DNA from: JAKLDO01 sp035354435
GTDB lineage: Bacteria; UBP6; UBA1177
Direction of reading: 5' to 3'
Assembly: GCA_035354435.1 (NCBI GenBank)
Contig: DAOQAY010000095.1
Location: 1-11,455, forward strand
DNA length: 11,455 bases
Numbering within the stretch: the stretch's first letter is position 1; every line of letters starts with the position of its first letter. This document shows, piece by piece, positions 1-7,256 of this stretch. The position numbers and the translations under genes are program-made. Under the pieces are notes generated by a model. It was not told where the DNA came from and made no database searches. It worked only from the letters and a program-made list of their open reading frames with translations.

Positions 1-30
1 TTGACTTTGTCAAAAATCGGAACATATATT
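1..30 (+). promoter_or_regulatory. Probable sigma70-type promoter of pta
   Basis: TTGACT at 1-6 and TATATT at 25-30 are separated by 18 bases, placing transcription start near 37 and leaving a leader of about 35 nt. The -35 lies in a short perfect inverted repeat, TTGAC-TTT-GTCAA (1-13), which could be an operator or chance. The window starts exactly here, so upstream elements are not visible. Confidence 0.55.
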
Positions 31-71
31 CCGCCTGTGTTGTTCAACCTTTTCAAACCGGAGACTATAAA

Positions 72-1070
72 ATGGATTTTATCAGATCATTACATCAAAA
101 AGCCATTGCTGCATCTAAAACCATCGTTCTTCCTGAGGGAAGCGAACCGAGAACTTTAAAAGCGGCAGAGATTATCACCCGTGAAAAACTCGCTAAAGTA
201 ATTCTTGTCGGAAATGAAAATGAAATCAGAAACGCTGCTTCGAAAGGATCTGTCAATCTTGCAGGGATAAAGATCATTGATCCTGAAAAAAGTGAACATT
301 TTGAAAATTTTTCAAACACTTTCTTTGAAATGAGAAAAGCGAAAGGTGTGACAGAACAGCAGGCTGCTGAAACAATGAAAGATACAGTCTATTTTGCAAC
401 AATGATGGTACACAAAAACCTTGCAGACGGACTTGTCAGCGGTGCAATTCACTCAACAGGAGACACTATCCGACCTGCACTTCAAATTATTAAAACAAAG
501 CCGGGAATAAAAGTGATTTCCAGTTCGTTTGTAATGCTCGTTCCTGATTGCACAATGGGAAATAACGGAATGTTCGTGTTTGGCGACTGTGCTGTAAATA
601 TCAATCCTACAGCTTCAGAGCTTGCCGAAATCGCAATATCCAGTGCTGGAACAGCAAAAGTTCTATGCGGAATGGAACCTAAAATTGCAATGCTCAGTTT
701 CTCAACTCATGGAAGCGCAAAACACGAATTTGTAGATAAAGTTACAGAAGCAGTCCGAATAATCAGGACAGCTGCACCAGACCTTAAAGTTGACGGCGAT
801 ATTCAGGCAGATGCAGCAATAGTTGCAAGCGTAGGAAAAACAAAGTGCCCCGATTCAAAAATCGCAGGCGAAGCAAATGTTCTCATCTTCCCTGATCTTC
901 AGAGCGGAAACATCGGATATAAACTTGTTCAGCGACTTGCCAAAGCTGAAGCGGTAGGACCATTCCTTCAAGGCATTGCAAAACCGATAAACGACCTCTC
1001 CAGAGGCTGTTCAGTTGAAGATATCGTGAATGTCGTGGCAATTACCGCAGTTCAGGCTACTTCGGAATAA
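72..1070 (+). CDS. pta: Phosphate acetyltransferase (short, single-domain form)
   Basis: This enzyme interconverts acetyl-CoA plus phosphate with acetyl phosphate plus CoA in the cytoplasm. With acetate kinase it makes ATP from acetyl-CoA during fermentation, or activates acetate. The 332 residues are one PTA/PTB catalytic domain, without the N-terminal DRTGG/AAA-like regulatory part of the ~700-residue enterobacterial enzyme. Visible family motifs are ADGLVSGAIHSTGDTIRPAL (residues about 118-137), the NPTASELAEIAI block and, near the C-terminus, NDLSRGCSVED. In the last, Ser310, Arg311 and Asp317 keep the spacing of Ser309/Arg310/Asp316 known from the Methanosarcina enzyme. The start is set by GGAGA at 60-64, 7 nt before ATG. 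Acetate kinase, the usual partner, is not in the window and could lie upstream; downstream is a convergent gene 13 bp away. A phosphotransbutyrylase is less likely given the close match to acetyl-type motifs. Confidence 0.95.
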   Translation: MDFIRSLHQKAIAASKTIVLPEGSEPRTLKAAEIITREKLAKVILVGNENEIRNAASKGSVNLAGIKIIDPEKSEHFENFSNTFFEMRKAKGVTEQQAAETMKDTVYFATMMVHKNLADGLVSGAIHSTGDTIRPALQIIKTKPGIKVISSSFVMLVPDCTMGNNGMFVFGDCAVNINPTASELAEIAISSAGTAKVLCGMEPKIAMLSFSTHGSAKHEFVDKVTEAVRIIRTAAPDLKVDGDIQADAAIVASVGKTKCPDSKIAGEANVLIFPDLQSGNIGYKLVQRLAKAEAVGPFLQGIAKPINDLSRGCSVEDIVNVVAITAVQATSE

Positions 1071-1083
1071 AAAAAATCAGAAA

Positions 1084-2010
1084 TCACTTTACGCAGCGGA
1101 ACCCACTGTTTCCGTAACCTAAAACAGGTTCATAAGTATTTCTGAAAGAAGTACGCATGTAATCATTGTCATACCACGATCCGCCTCTCAGGACACGATA
1201 TGTGCCGGTTTCAGGGCCTTCTGCGGAATTCTCATTGTAGAGATCGAACCAGTCATTTACCCATTCCCAGACATTACCGGCCATATCATAAGCTCCATAA
1301 GGTGACCTTCCGTCCAGTTTACTGCCGACTTCCATCGTACCATTGTTTCCGCAACCGTATCCGCCGGCATCAGCATCATTCATTACGGCATGTTCGCAAT
1401 CAGGTTCAGGCTCATTTCCCCACGGATAAATTCTGCCGTCGGTTCCTCTCGCCGCTTTTTCCCATTCCGCTTCAGTCGGAAGCCGTTTCCCTAACCATTC
1501 ACAGTAAACTTTCGCTCCGAACCAGGTTACACAGTTCATCGGATGATTGCCTCTGTCGGTCAGCGTTATATTGCAATCAGAACCGGCATTTTCTGTCGCA
1601 TAATGCGGCTCATTTTCATTGTCGTTGTTACATGCACCATTATCAATACATGCCTGATACTGCGAAACAGTTACTTCATATTTGTCTATTTTATATTCCG
1701 CAAGTGTCACTTCATGATAGGGTTTTTCGTCATTTCCGCATTTATCATCAACTGATTCATTACATCCCATCTGGAACGAACCGGCAGAAACAGTTACCAT
1801 TTCACCGGCATCATCAATATTTTCAGAATCTTCAAGATTAGAATCTCCGGAATCAAAACCATCAGTATCATTAGTGTCATCAATATCATCAATATCTTCA
1901 GAACTGTCGACATCTACGGTTTTGTCAATTCTTATTCTATGGACATCATTTTCACAACCTGACAGAAATAAAACAAAAATCACAAAAACTGCCACAAGAA
2001 TGTTTTTCAT
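1084..2010 (-). CDS. FGE/SUMF1-like secreted lipoprotein, probably non-catalytic
   Basis: Residues 1-19 form a lipoprotein signal with lipobox LSGC (Cys19), so the protein should be membrane-anchored outside the cytoplasm. Residues about 31-70 are an acidic low-complexity linker rich in Asp, partly coded by a tandem 9-bp repeat (1877-1894). Residues about 71-308 are a formylglycine-generating-enzyme/sulfatase-modifying-factor fold: VSAGSFQMGC, YEVTVSQYQAC, the LPTEAEWEKAARG block (178-189), YDMAGNVWEW (241-250), RGGSW (275-279) and the terminal GFRCVK. Where human FGE has its catalytic Cys336 and Cys341, this protein has Asp281 and Arg286, so formylglycine synthesis on sulfatases is unlikely. 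The domain has about ten other cysteines, possibly disulphides in the periplasm or outside the cell. Such FGE-like domains can bind ligands or act in other chemistry; the true role is unknown. AAGGAGT at 2016-2022 fixes the start. It is convergent with pta, with no clear terminator between them. Confidence 0.85.
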   Translation of the reverse strand: MKNILVAVFVIFVLFLSGCENDVHRIRIDKTVDVDSSEDIDDIDDTNDTDGFDSGDSNLEDSENIDDAGEMVTVSAGSFQMGCNESVDDKCGNDEKPYHEVTLAEYKIDKYEVTVSQYQACIDNGACNNDNENEPHYATENAGSDCNITLTDRGNHPMNCVTWFGAKVYCEWLGKRLPTEAEWEKAARGTDGRIYPWGNEPEPDCEHAVMNDADAGGYGCGNNGTMEVGSKLDGRSPYGAYDMAGNVWEWVNDWFDLYNENSAEGPETGTYRVLRGGSWYDNDYMRTSFRNTYEPVLGYGNSGFRCVK

Positions 2011-2046
2011 AACCGACTCCTTGAAAGAATTGTTTAAGCTGTAGAT

Positions 2047-2075
2047 AATTTATAAAATAAGAACCGGAATGTCAA
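2047..2075 (-). promoter_or_regulatory. Probable promoter of the FGE-like lipoprotein gene
   Basis: On the minus strand TTGACA (2075-2070) is followed after 17 bases by TAAATT (2052-2047). The start would be near 2040, giving a leader of about 30 nt before the ATG at 2010. The -35 is perfect and the -10 is moderate (4 of 6). This suggests the gene has its own transcript although PPIase lies just upstream in the same direction. Confidence 0.5.
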
Positions 2076-2078
2076 ACT

Positions 2079-2098
2079 TACCTGATAATTTACTGGTA
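2079..2098. promoter_or_regulatory. Imperfect 20-bp inverted repeat just upstream of a -35 box
   Basis: The 20 bases have dyad symmetry of the form TACCnGnnAATTnnCnGGTA (seven of ten position pairs match). The site lies 3 bp upstream of the TTGACA box of the FGE-like gene and just past the PPIase stop codon. Its place fits an activator or repressor operator. It is not followed by a T-run on the minus strand, so it does not look like a terminator. One copy only was seen, so chance is possible. Confidence 0.3.
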
Positions 2099-2101
2099 TG
2101 A

Positions 2102-2593
2102 TTATTCCTTAACCATTACGGCGTTTTCAATTACTATCGGTTCAACAGGAACATCGTCGTAATGTCTTACTGATGTTGTTTTGACTGCTGCTATTGCGTC
2201 GACTACTTCCATTCCTTCAAGTACTGTTCCGAAAGCTGCATACTGATTGTCAAGGCTCGGGCAGTCGTCTGTGCAGATGAAAAACTGTGATGTAGCACTG
2301 TTGGGTTCGCTTGTTCTTGCCATTGAGAGTGTATACTGTTTGTGAAGGATCTTGGGGTTTCTTTCAAGTTTGATAGGCTCGCCAAGTGCGGTTTTTTCAA
2401 ACATTCCTTTAAGCATTCCGCCGCCCTGAATTACGAATCCCGGGATAACTCTGTGGAATATCAGCTTGTTATAATACTTTGCTTCGACATGTTTGATGAA
2501 ATTTTTAACTGTGATCGGCATATCTTCGCCGTAAAGACCGATTGTGATCTTTCCTTTTGTGGTCTCGAAAACCGCTTTGTCTGTAACCTTCAT
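2102..2593 (-). CDS. Cyclophilin-type peptidyl-prolyl cis-trans isomerase
   Basis: The enzyme speeds cis-trans isomerisation of Xaa-Pro bonds and helps protein folding. No signal peptide is present, so it should act in the cytoplasm. The 163 residues are one cyclophilin domain of normal length. FHRVIPGFVIQGGG (47-59) carries the catalytic Arg48 and conserved Gln56, and TSQFFI (101-106) provides substrate-pocket residues. The position of human CypA Trp121, which governs cyclosporin binding, is Ser113 here, as expected for a cyclosporin-insensitive bacterial form. GGAGGAA at 2597-2603 is a strong ribosome binding site and fixes the start. It is divergent from the propeller/GGDEF gene and followed 91 bp downstream by the FGE-like gene on the same strand, which has its own promoter. 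The exact paralogue (PpiA- or PpiB-like) cannot be told, so no symbol is given. Confidence 0.93.
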   Translation of the reverse strand: MKVTDKAVFETTKGKITIGLYGEDMPITVKNFIKHVEAKYYNKLIFHRVIPGFVIQGGGMLKGMFEKTALGEPIKLERNPKILHKQYTLSMARTSEPNSATSQFFICTDDCPSLDNQYAAFGTVLEGMEVVDAIAAVKTTSVRHYDDVPVEPIVIENAVMVKE

Positions 2594-2625
2594 TTTTTCC
2601 TCCGTTTAATGAATAAAGACCGGGA

Positions 2626-2654
2626 ATATTAATAGAAGAACTGCCCTTTTTCAA
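2626..2654 (-). promoter_or_regulatory. Probable promoter of the PPIase gene
   Basis: On the minus strand TTGAAA (2654-2649) and TAATAT (2631-2626) are 17 bases apart, giving a start near 2619 and a leader of about 25 nt. It shares the 151-bp divergent intergenic region with the propeller/GGDEF gene. Confidence 0.45.
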
Positions 2655-2672
2655 CTATTAATCTGTTTTTTC

Positions 2673-2701
2673 TTGTTAGCTTTTCCATATTGTGGTATTT
2701 A
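2673..2701 (+). promoter_or_regulatory. Weak candidate promoter of the propeller/GGDEF gene
   Basis: TTGTTA at 2673-2678 and TATTTA at 2696-2701 are 17 bases apart on the plus strand, giving a leader of about 35-40 nt before the ATG at 2745. Both boxes are only partial matches. The A+T-rich context makes chance matches common. Confidence 0.3.
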
Positions 2702-2732
2702 TAACAGTATTTTTAGTCTTATTTACAATCCC

Positions 2733-2738
2733 GGAGGA
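2733..2738 (+). promoter_or_regulatory. Ribosome binding site that sets the start at 2745
   Basis: GGAGGA lies 6 nt before the ATG at 2745. The open frame extends back to a TTG at 2673, but that codon has no Shine-Dalgarno sequence. Starting at 2745 also puts a normal signal peptide at the very N-terminus. Confidence 0.85.
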
Positions 2739-2744
2739 CAATTT

Positions 2745-5700
2745 ATGTCAAACGCTATTTATAGATCTGTGTGTTTTCCTGTTTTTCTGTTTTTTTTCCT
2801 AATATATTCAAATTGTTGGGCTCTTGATCCTCAGCAGAAAATGAACCGTTTCACAACTGAATGCTTTAATTCGGCTGTCGGTCTCCCTCAAAATACTGTT
2901 GCAGACATATTTCAGGATAAAGAGGGATATATACACTTTGCAACGCAGGAAGGGTCTGTAAAATATGACGGAAAGAAGTTTGAACCTTCAAATGCAAAGC
3001 TTTTTGCTGATAAAGTTTCAAAAAATGTCCTTAAGATCATCGATTCGGGTGATGAACTTATATATGCAACTGCGTCAGGGATTGTTTCTTCAAAAAAAAT
3101 AATCAACATCACAGCCGATACCTATGTTAATGATATTATTATTGAAAAAGACGGTACCATCTGGGTCGCAACATACAGTTCAGGTATAATCAGGATCGCT
3201 CAAAACGGAAAACAGACCGTTTTTAACAAGGTCGGCAAGGGTATCAATTCCGATATCATCACAGACATACTTATCGACTCTCAAAACCGTATTTTTGCAA
3301 CCACACTTGAAGGTTTGAGTTATTTTGACGGAAAGACCTTCGTTCCTGTCGAAGGGATATATGCTTTTTCATACAGGATGACAGTTGATAAAAAAGGATG
3401 GCTGTGGGTTGCGACAGAAAGAGGGCTCGCTCTGGTCAAAGATATGAAGCTCGACTACATTTACACAAAAGAGGACGGTCTAAGGTCGGAATCACTCAGA
3501 TCTGTGTTTGCTGACTCTTATGATGCTTTGTGGATAGGCACAGATAAAGGCGAAATGATCCGTTTTAATAACGGTAGATTTTCATATCTTCCTGTAAAAG
3601 CTGAAGAAAGATTCGGTGCGATAGTTTCAATTTTCGAGGATCGTGAAAAAAATATCTGGTTCGGAACAGAAGTTACCGGAGCATGTATTATCAGAGAAGG
3701 TTCAGTTTTTCAGGCCGGGATTAACAGCGGCAACATAAGGTCTATAACGGAAACTTCTGGCGGAGATATCTGGGCGGCGACTTTCGGAGAAGGTGTAAAG
3801 ATCCTGAAAAAAGACGAGTCAGTTGAGACTCTTGACAGTTCAAAAGGATTGAGAAACGACTCTGTCACAACAGTTTTTGCCGATAAAGAGGGTAAAGTCT
3901 GGATAGGAACAAGAAGAAACGGGGTTCAGGTTTTTGCTGACGGGAAGATCACCGACTTTGACTCCATGACAAAGAACTTCTCCGAGGCTAATCCGGTTGC
4001 TCCGACACTTTTCTTCCAGGATTCGAGAAACAATATCTGGATAGCTGACAGACATTCGAACCGTCCGCTTTATATCTGGAAAGATGGTATTCTCAAATCA
4101 TTCAAAATAAAAGAAGGTGAGATATCAGTTCTTGACATTGCGGAAAACAGTAACGGAATGATCTTTATCGCCACGATGAAAGACGGAATATTCACATTTG
4201 ACAGCATCAAAGAGGAGTTTTCTCCTGTTGAATTTAAAAAAGATCTTAAAATATCCTCTATTTTTATCGATAAAAAGAACCGGCTGTGGGTCGCATCACC
4301 TTCAAAAGGAATATTTCTAAAACTTGAAAACGACATTATTGAACTGAACGAATCAAACGGTCTTTACAGTAATACGATACACGACATTGTTCAGGATAAT
4401 TCAGGATCATTCTGGTTTTCCACCAACAAAGGAATATTTACTATCACGGAAAACTCTCTCGATGAATTTATAAATGGAAAATCAGACAAACTTTCGATCC
4501 GTGTTTTCAAAGAAGAGGACGGAATGAAAGCCGGAGAATGCAACGGCGGATCACAGCCTTCAATACTCAAATCATCTGACGGCACTGTCTGGTTCCCCAC
4601 CATAAACGGCATCGTTACAATAGATCCAGGCAAAATATCTCTGACGACAGGCATACCTCCCGTATCAGTCAGAGGAGCGATTCTTGATAATTCAAAACAC
4701 ATTGATCTTGAGAGCGGACAAAGCTTCACCATACCGGCAGGTACAAAAAGTGTTGAAATATTCTTTACTTCACTTTATTTTGCTCATCCCGATAAAGTCA
4801 ATTTTGATTATAAGCTCGATGGATTTGACTCGGACTGGAACAAAGCCGGCAACAGAAGAAGTGTCAAATACACCAACATTTCACCGGGAAGATACTCATT
4901 CTCGGTAAAAAGTTATCTATCTGATTCTCCTGAAGAATTTTCCGATCAGACTGTAACTCTTGATTACAGACCTTTCTTTTATCAAGATTTCCGTTTCAGA
5001 GCTCTTGCGGGAATACTCCTTCTTTTGATAATCTTTCTTGCATATCATCTGAAGATCAGATTCCACAAACTTCGCGAAAAAGAGCTTCGGATAATTGTAG
5101 CTCAGAGAACCGAAGAACTTGTAAAAACAAATGAAAAGCTCACACAGTCGATTTTAAAAGATCCGATGACCGAACTTTGCAACAGACGGTATCTGTTCGA
5201 GATAGAAAAGCCCAGATATGAAAGGATGCTGTTTGCCGCGGCAAAAACCGTTGAAAAGGACGGCATTCCGGCAGAAATGAAAGTGACAGGAATGTTCCTT
5301 ATTGATATTGACGGATTGAAGAAAATAAATGAAAGGAAAGGTTACGATTTCGGTGACAGACTTCTTACGGCATTTGCTGAAACATTGAAAGACAGTGTCA
5401 GAAAAGACGACCTCGTTGTCAGATGGGGCGGCGATGAATTCCTTGTGCTCCTCAACACCACAAATTACGACCATCTTCCGGTATATGCAAAAAAGATCAG
5501 AACTATTGCTCATAACGGAATCAAAATAGATGGCGAAGAACCGATAAGCCTCTCACTCTCAATAGGTTTTTCGGCAATGCCATTCTATAAACAGGGATTG
5601 AACGCACTCAATTTTGAAGAAAGCCTCCTCATGTCCGACATGGCGCTTTTCAAAGCACTCGCAAAAGATTCAAGCCGAATTAAACAGGCTGTCCCCGGCA

Positions 5701-5792
5701 CAGAGATCCCGACAAAAGAAGAAATCGCAACCTTCATGAAAGACATCGACACAGGGATCAAAAAAGGATTCTTCAAAATACTGGATGTGTGA
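2745..5792 (+). CDS. Periplasmic beta-propeller sensor with GGDEF diguanylate cyclase output
   Basis: The 1015-residue protein should sense a signal in the periplasm and make c-di-GMP in the cytoplasm. Residues 1-27 are a signal peptide or N-terminal membrane anchor. About 40-635 hold some 13 recognisable Reg_prop repeats of the DxxGxIWVAT type, which fits two seven-bladed propellers as in hybrid two-component systems. About 665-745 are a Y_Y_Y domain (KLDGFDSDWNKAG, then YTNISPGRYSF). One membrane helix follows near 754-773, then a coiled coil (about 775-805). The GGDEF domain (about 805-970) has the intact active-site motif WGGDEF (GGDEF at 895-899) and, five residues before it, RKDD (886-889), a complete RxxD inhibitory site. 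Active cyclase with product feedback is therefore expected. A tail of about 40 residues follows. The usual histidine kinase of this receptor class is replaced by GGDEF. The ligand is unknown; related receptors often sense glycans. No c-di-GMP effector is adjacent. Confidence 0.92.
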   Translation: MSNAIYRSVCFPVFLFFFLIYSNCWALDPQQKMNRFTTECFNSAVGLPQNTVADIFQDKEGYIHFATQEGSVKYDGKKFEPSNAKLFADKVSKNVLKIIDSGDELIYATASGIVSSKKIINITADTYVNDIIIEKDGTIWVATYSSGIIRIAQNGKQTVFNKVGKGINSDIITDILIDSQNRIFATTLEGLSYFDGKTFVPVEGIYAFSYRMTVDKKGWLWVATERGLALVKDMKLDYIYTKEDGLRSESLRSVFADSYDALWIGTDKGEMIRFNNGRFSYLPVKAEERFGAIVSIFEDREKNIWFGTEVTGACIIREGSVFQAGINSGNIRSITETSGGDIWAATFGEGVKILKKDESVETLDSSKGLRNDSVTTVFADKEGKVWIGTRRNGVQVFADGKITDFDSMTKNFSEANPVAPTLFFQDSRNNIWIADRHSNRPLYIWKDGILKSFKIKEGEISVLDIAENSNGMIFIATMKDGIFTFDSIKEEFSPVEFKKDLKISSIFIDKKNRLWVASPSKGIFLKLENDIIELNESNGLYSNTIHDIVQDNSGSFWFSTNKGIFTITENSLDEFINGKSDKLSIRVFKEEDGMKAGECNGGSQPSILKSSDGTVWFPTINGIVTIDPGKISLTTGIPPVSVRGAILDNSKHIDLESGQSFTIPAGTKSVEIFFTSLYFAHPDKVNFDYKLDGFDSDWNKAGNRRSVKYTNISPGRYSFSVKSYLSDSPEEFSDQTVTLDYRPFFYQDFRFRALAGILLLLIIFLAYHLKIRFHKLREKELRIIVAQRTEELVKTNEKLTQSILKDPMTELCNRRYLFEIEKPRYERMLFAAAKTVEKDGIPAEMKVTGMFLIDIDGLKKINERKGYDFGDRLLTAFAETLKDSVRKDDLVVRWGGDEFLVLLNTTNYDHLPVYAKKIRTIAHNGIKIDGEEPISLSLSIGFSAMPFYKQGLNALNFEESLLMSDMALFKALAKDSSRIKQAVPGTEIPTKEEIATFMKDIDTGIKKGFFKILDV

Positions 5793-5843
5793 GATTGTCG
5801 CTGATGAATAAAATAATAAAATAGCAAATCTGCTTAGTTCAAT

Positions 5844-5856
5844 CGGCACAAAGCCG
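5844..5856 (+). terminator. Very weak hairpin after the GGDEF gene
   Basis: CGGC-ACAAA-GCCG makes a 4-bp stem with a 5-nt loop about 50 nt past the stop codon. It is followed by a pyrimidine-rich stretch but not by a true T-run. It is the only terminator-like element in the 185-bp gap 5793-5977, which otherwise holds the promoter of the next gene. Confidence 0.2.
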
Positions 5857-5906
5857 CTCTCTATTATACAAATATGCAGAAATTCAGCAAAACACCAAAA
5901 TAAAGC

Positions 5907-5936
5907 TTGACTTTGTGTGTTTTTATGATTTATATT
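5907..5936 (+). promoter_or_regulatory. Probable promoter of the AAA ATPase-RloB unit
   Basis: TTGACT at 5907-5912 and TATATT at 5931-5936 are 18 bases apart, giving a start near 5943 and a leader of about 35 nt. Ten bases from the -35 (TTGACTTTGT) and seven from the -10 (TATATTC) are identical, at the same spacing, to the pta promoter at 1-31. AGAGG at 5968-5972 is the ribosome binding site of the first gene. Confidence 0.6.
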
Positions 5937-5977
5937 CTTACAGAAATTGCTTTTTAAAACATCTATCAGAGGTTTGA

Positions 5978-7255
5978 ATGATACATTCATTGTCAGTAAA
6001 AAACTTCCTGTCAATCAAGGATAAAATCACATTAAGTTTTGAGGCAACAAAAGACAAACATTTAAGAGATATTCATGTAATAAATGTTGCTAAAGATGTG
6101 AATTTATTAAAACTCGGAATACTTTTTGGTGCAAACGCTTCTGGAAAATCTAATATTATCAACGCATTGGCGTTTATTAAAGACTTCTGGTTCAAAATAT
6201 TGAATGATAAAGAACAAAAAATAAACGCTGTTCCTTTCATGCTTGACAATGAAAGCCGGAATAATCAATCTGAATTTTCACTTGTTTTTTATAAAGACGA
6301 TATGAAATACAGCTATTTCTTATCTTTTCAGAAAAACACCGTTATTTCTGAAAAACTTGATTTTTATCCTGGGGTTCAGCCTGCAAATGTTTTTGAAAGA
6401 AGATATGAGGATGGATTGTCAAAAATAATATTTGGACCCAAAATAAAAATAAGTGATCCGGTTAAAAATGAAATAAATGTCAAATGCCTTCCGAACATTT
6501 CTTTTTTCACGGCATATAATCAGGTAAATACAAATATTACAGAGATAAATCAAGCTGTTGAGTGGATGAAAAGACAAATAATGCCTCCGATAAGACCACT
6601 AACTTCACTTGAACCTTTTACTGAAGATATGGTTTACTCTCAAAATGAATGCAAAGAAAAGGCACTGAATTATCTAAAAGAAGCCGATTTCAACATTTCT
6701 GCTATAAAAACAAATGAAAAAGAAGAAGAAATAACCGACGAAGTGATTAATCAGCTTAAAAATATTGGATTTCCTGATGCTGAGATTAAAAAACTGGAAA
6801 AAGAGCATAAGATTAAAATCAGAAACACGGAATTTGAACATTCTGTGGTGATTAATGGTCGAGAAGAATATTTTAATATTCCTTTAAAAGAGCAATCAGA
6901 TGGAACAAAAAGGATGTTCGGCTTATCTGGAGCCATATACAAGGCAATAAAAGAAGATGCTTTTCTGGCAATTGATGAGATTGAAGCTAAGCTACATCCC
7001 CGTCTGATTGAATATGTACTTCAGAAATTTTTAGAAGAATCAAAACAGGCACAGCTTTTTGTTACAACACATTATGATAATCTTTTTGATGAAGATGATC
7101 TTCTGAGAAAAGATAATTTCTGGTTTACCAAAAAGAAAGAAGATGGTTCGACTGATCTCTACCCTCTTCACAAGTTTAACGGATTAAACAGAATATCATC
7201 CCTGCAAAAAGCTTATAAGTATGGGAAATTCGGTGCAATTCCAAATATAGATTAA
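5978..7255 (+). CDS. AAA/ABC-like ATPase of an AbiL/RloA-type defence pair
   Basis: The 425-residue protein looks like the ATPase half (AbiLi/RloA type) of a two-gene anti-phage module. The Walker A motif is GANASGKS (51-58), placed as in SMC/RecF/OLD-like ATPases after an N-terminal strand-rich start (SVKNFLSIKDKITLSF). A long middle segment (about 65-300) includes Lys/Glu-rich helices. Then come EQSDGTKR (305-312), a degenerate ABC-signature-like motif, the Walker B block AIDEIEAKLHP (Asp333, Glu334) and TTHYDN (His365), the switch histidine. All ATPase motifs are intact and length is normal for the family. No nuclease domain is fused here; in this family it is supplied by the partner encoded next. 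The family link to abortive infection is known; that this copy is active is inference. The gene is more A+T-rich than its flanks, suggesting transfer. The ATG at 5978 is preceded by AGAGG with 5 nt spacing. A generic AAA_15/AAA_21 ATPase would be the cautious label without the partner. Confidence 0.88.
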   Translation: MIHSLSVKNFLSIKDKITLSFEATKDKHLRDIHVINVAKDVNLLKLGILFGANASGKSNIINALAFIKDFWFKILNDKEQKINAVPFMLDNESRNNQSEFSLVFYKDDMKYSYFLSFQKNTVISEKLDFYPGVQPANVFERRYEDGLSKIIFGPKIKISDPVKNEINVKCLPNISFFTAYNQVNTNITEINQAVEWMKRQIMPPIRPLTSLEPFTEDMVYSQNECKEKALNYLKEADFNISAIKTNEKEEEITDEVINQLKNIGFPDAEIKKLEKEHKIKIRNTEFEHSVVINGREEYFNIPLKEQSDGTKRMFGLSGAIYKAIKEDAFLAIDEIEAKLHPRLIEYVLQKFLEESKQAQLFVTTHYDNLFDEDDLLRKDNFWFTKKKEDGSTDLYPLHKFNGLNRISSLQKAYKYGKFGAIPNID

Positions 7256-7256
7256 A

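Noticed and set aside
72..1070. Phosphate butyryltransferase instead of phosphate acetyltransferase
   Set aside because: Same superfamily and similar length, but ADGLVSGA..HST, NPTASELAEIAI and NDLSRGC match the acetyl-type enzyme closely, and no butyrate genes are adjacent.
1200..1841. Plus-strand open frame of 213 codons over the FGE-like gene
   Set aside because: It is antisense to a clear lipoprotein gene, is His/Arg/Cys-rich without domain motifs, and has no ribosome binding site. It is explained by the base composition of the opposite strand.
1084..2010. True formylglycine-generating enzyme acting on sulfatases
   Set aside because: The two catalytic cysteine positions hold Asp281 and Arg286, and no sulfatase gene is in the window.
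2673..2744. N-terminal extension of the propeller/GGDEF protein from a TTG codon
   Set aside because: There is no Shine-Dalgarno sequence at 2673, while GGAGGA sits at the right distance from the ATG at 2745, after which a signal peptide follows directly.
5793..5977. Attachment site or direct repeats flanking the defence pair
   Set aside because: No tRNA gene, integrase or matching direct repeat was found between this gap and the sequence around 7809-7811.
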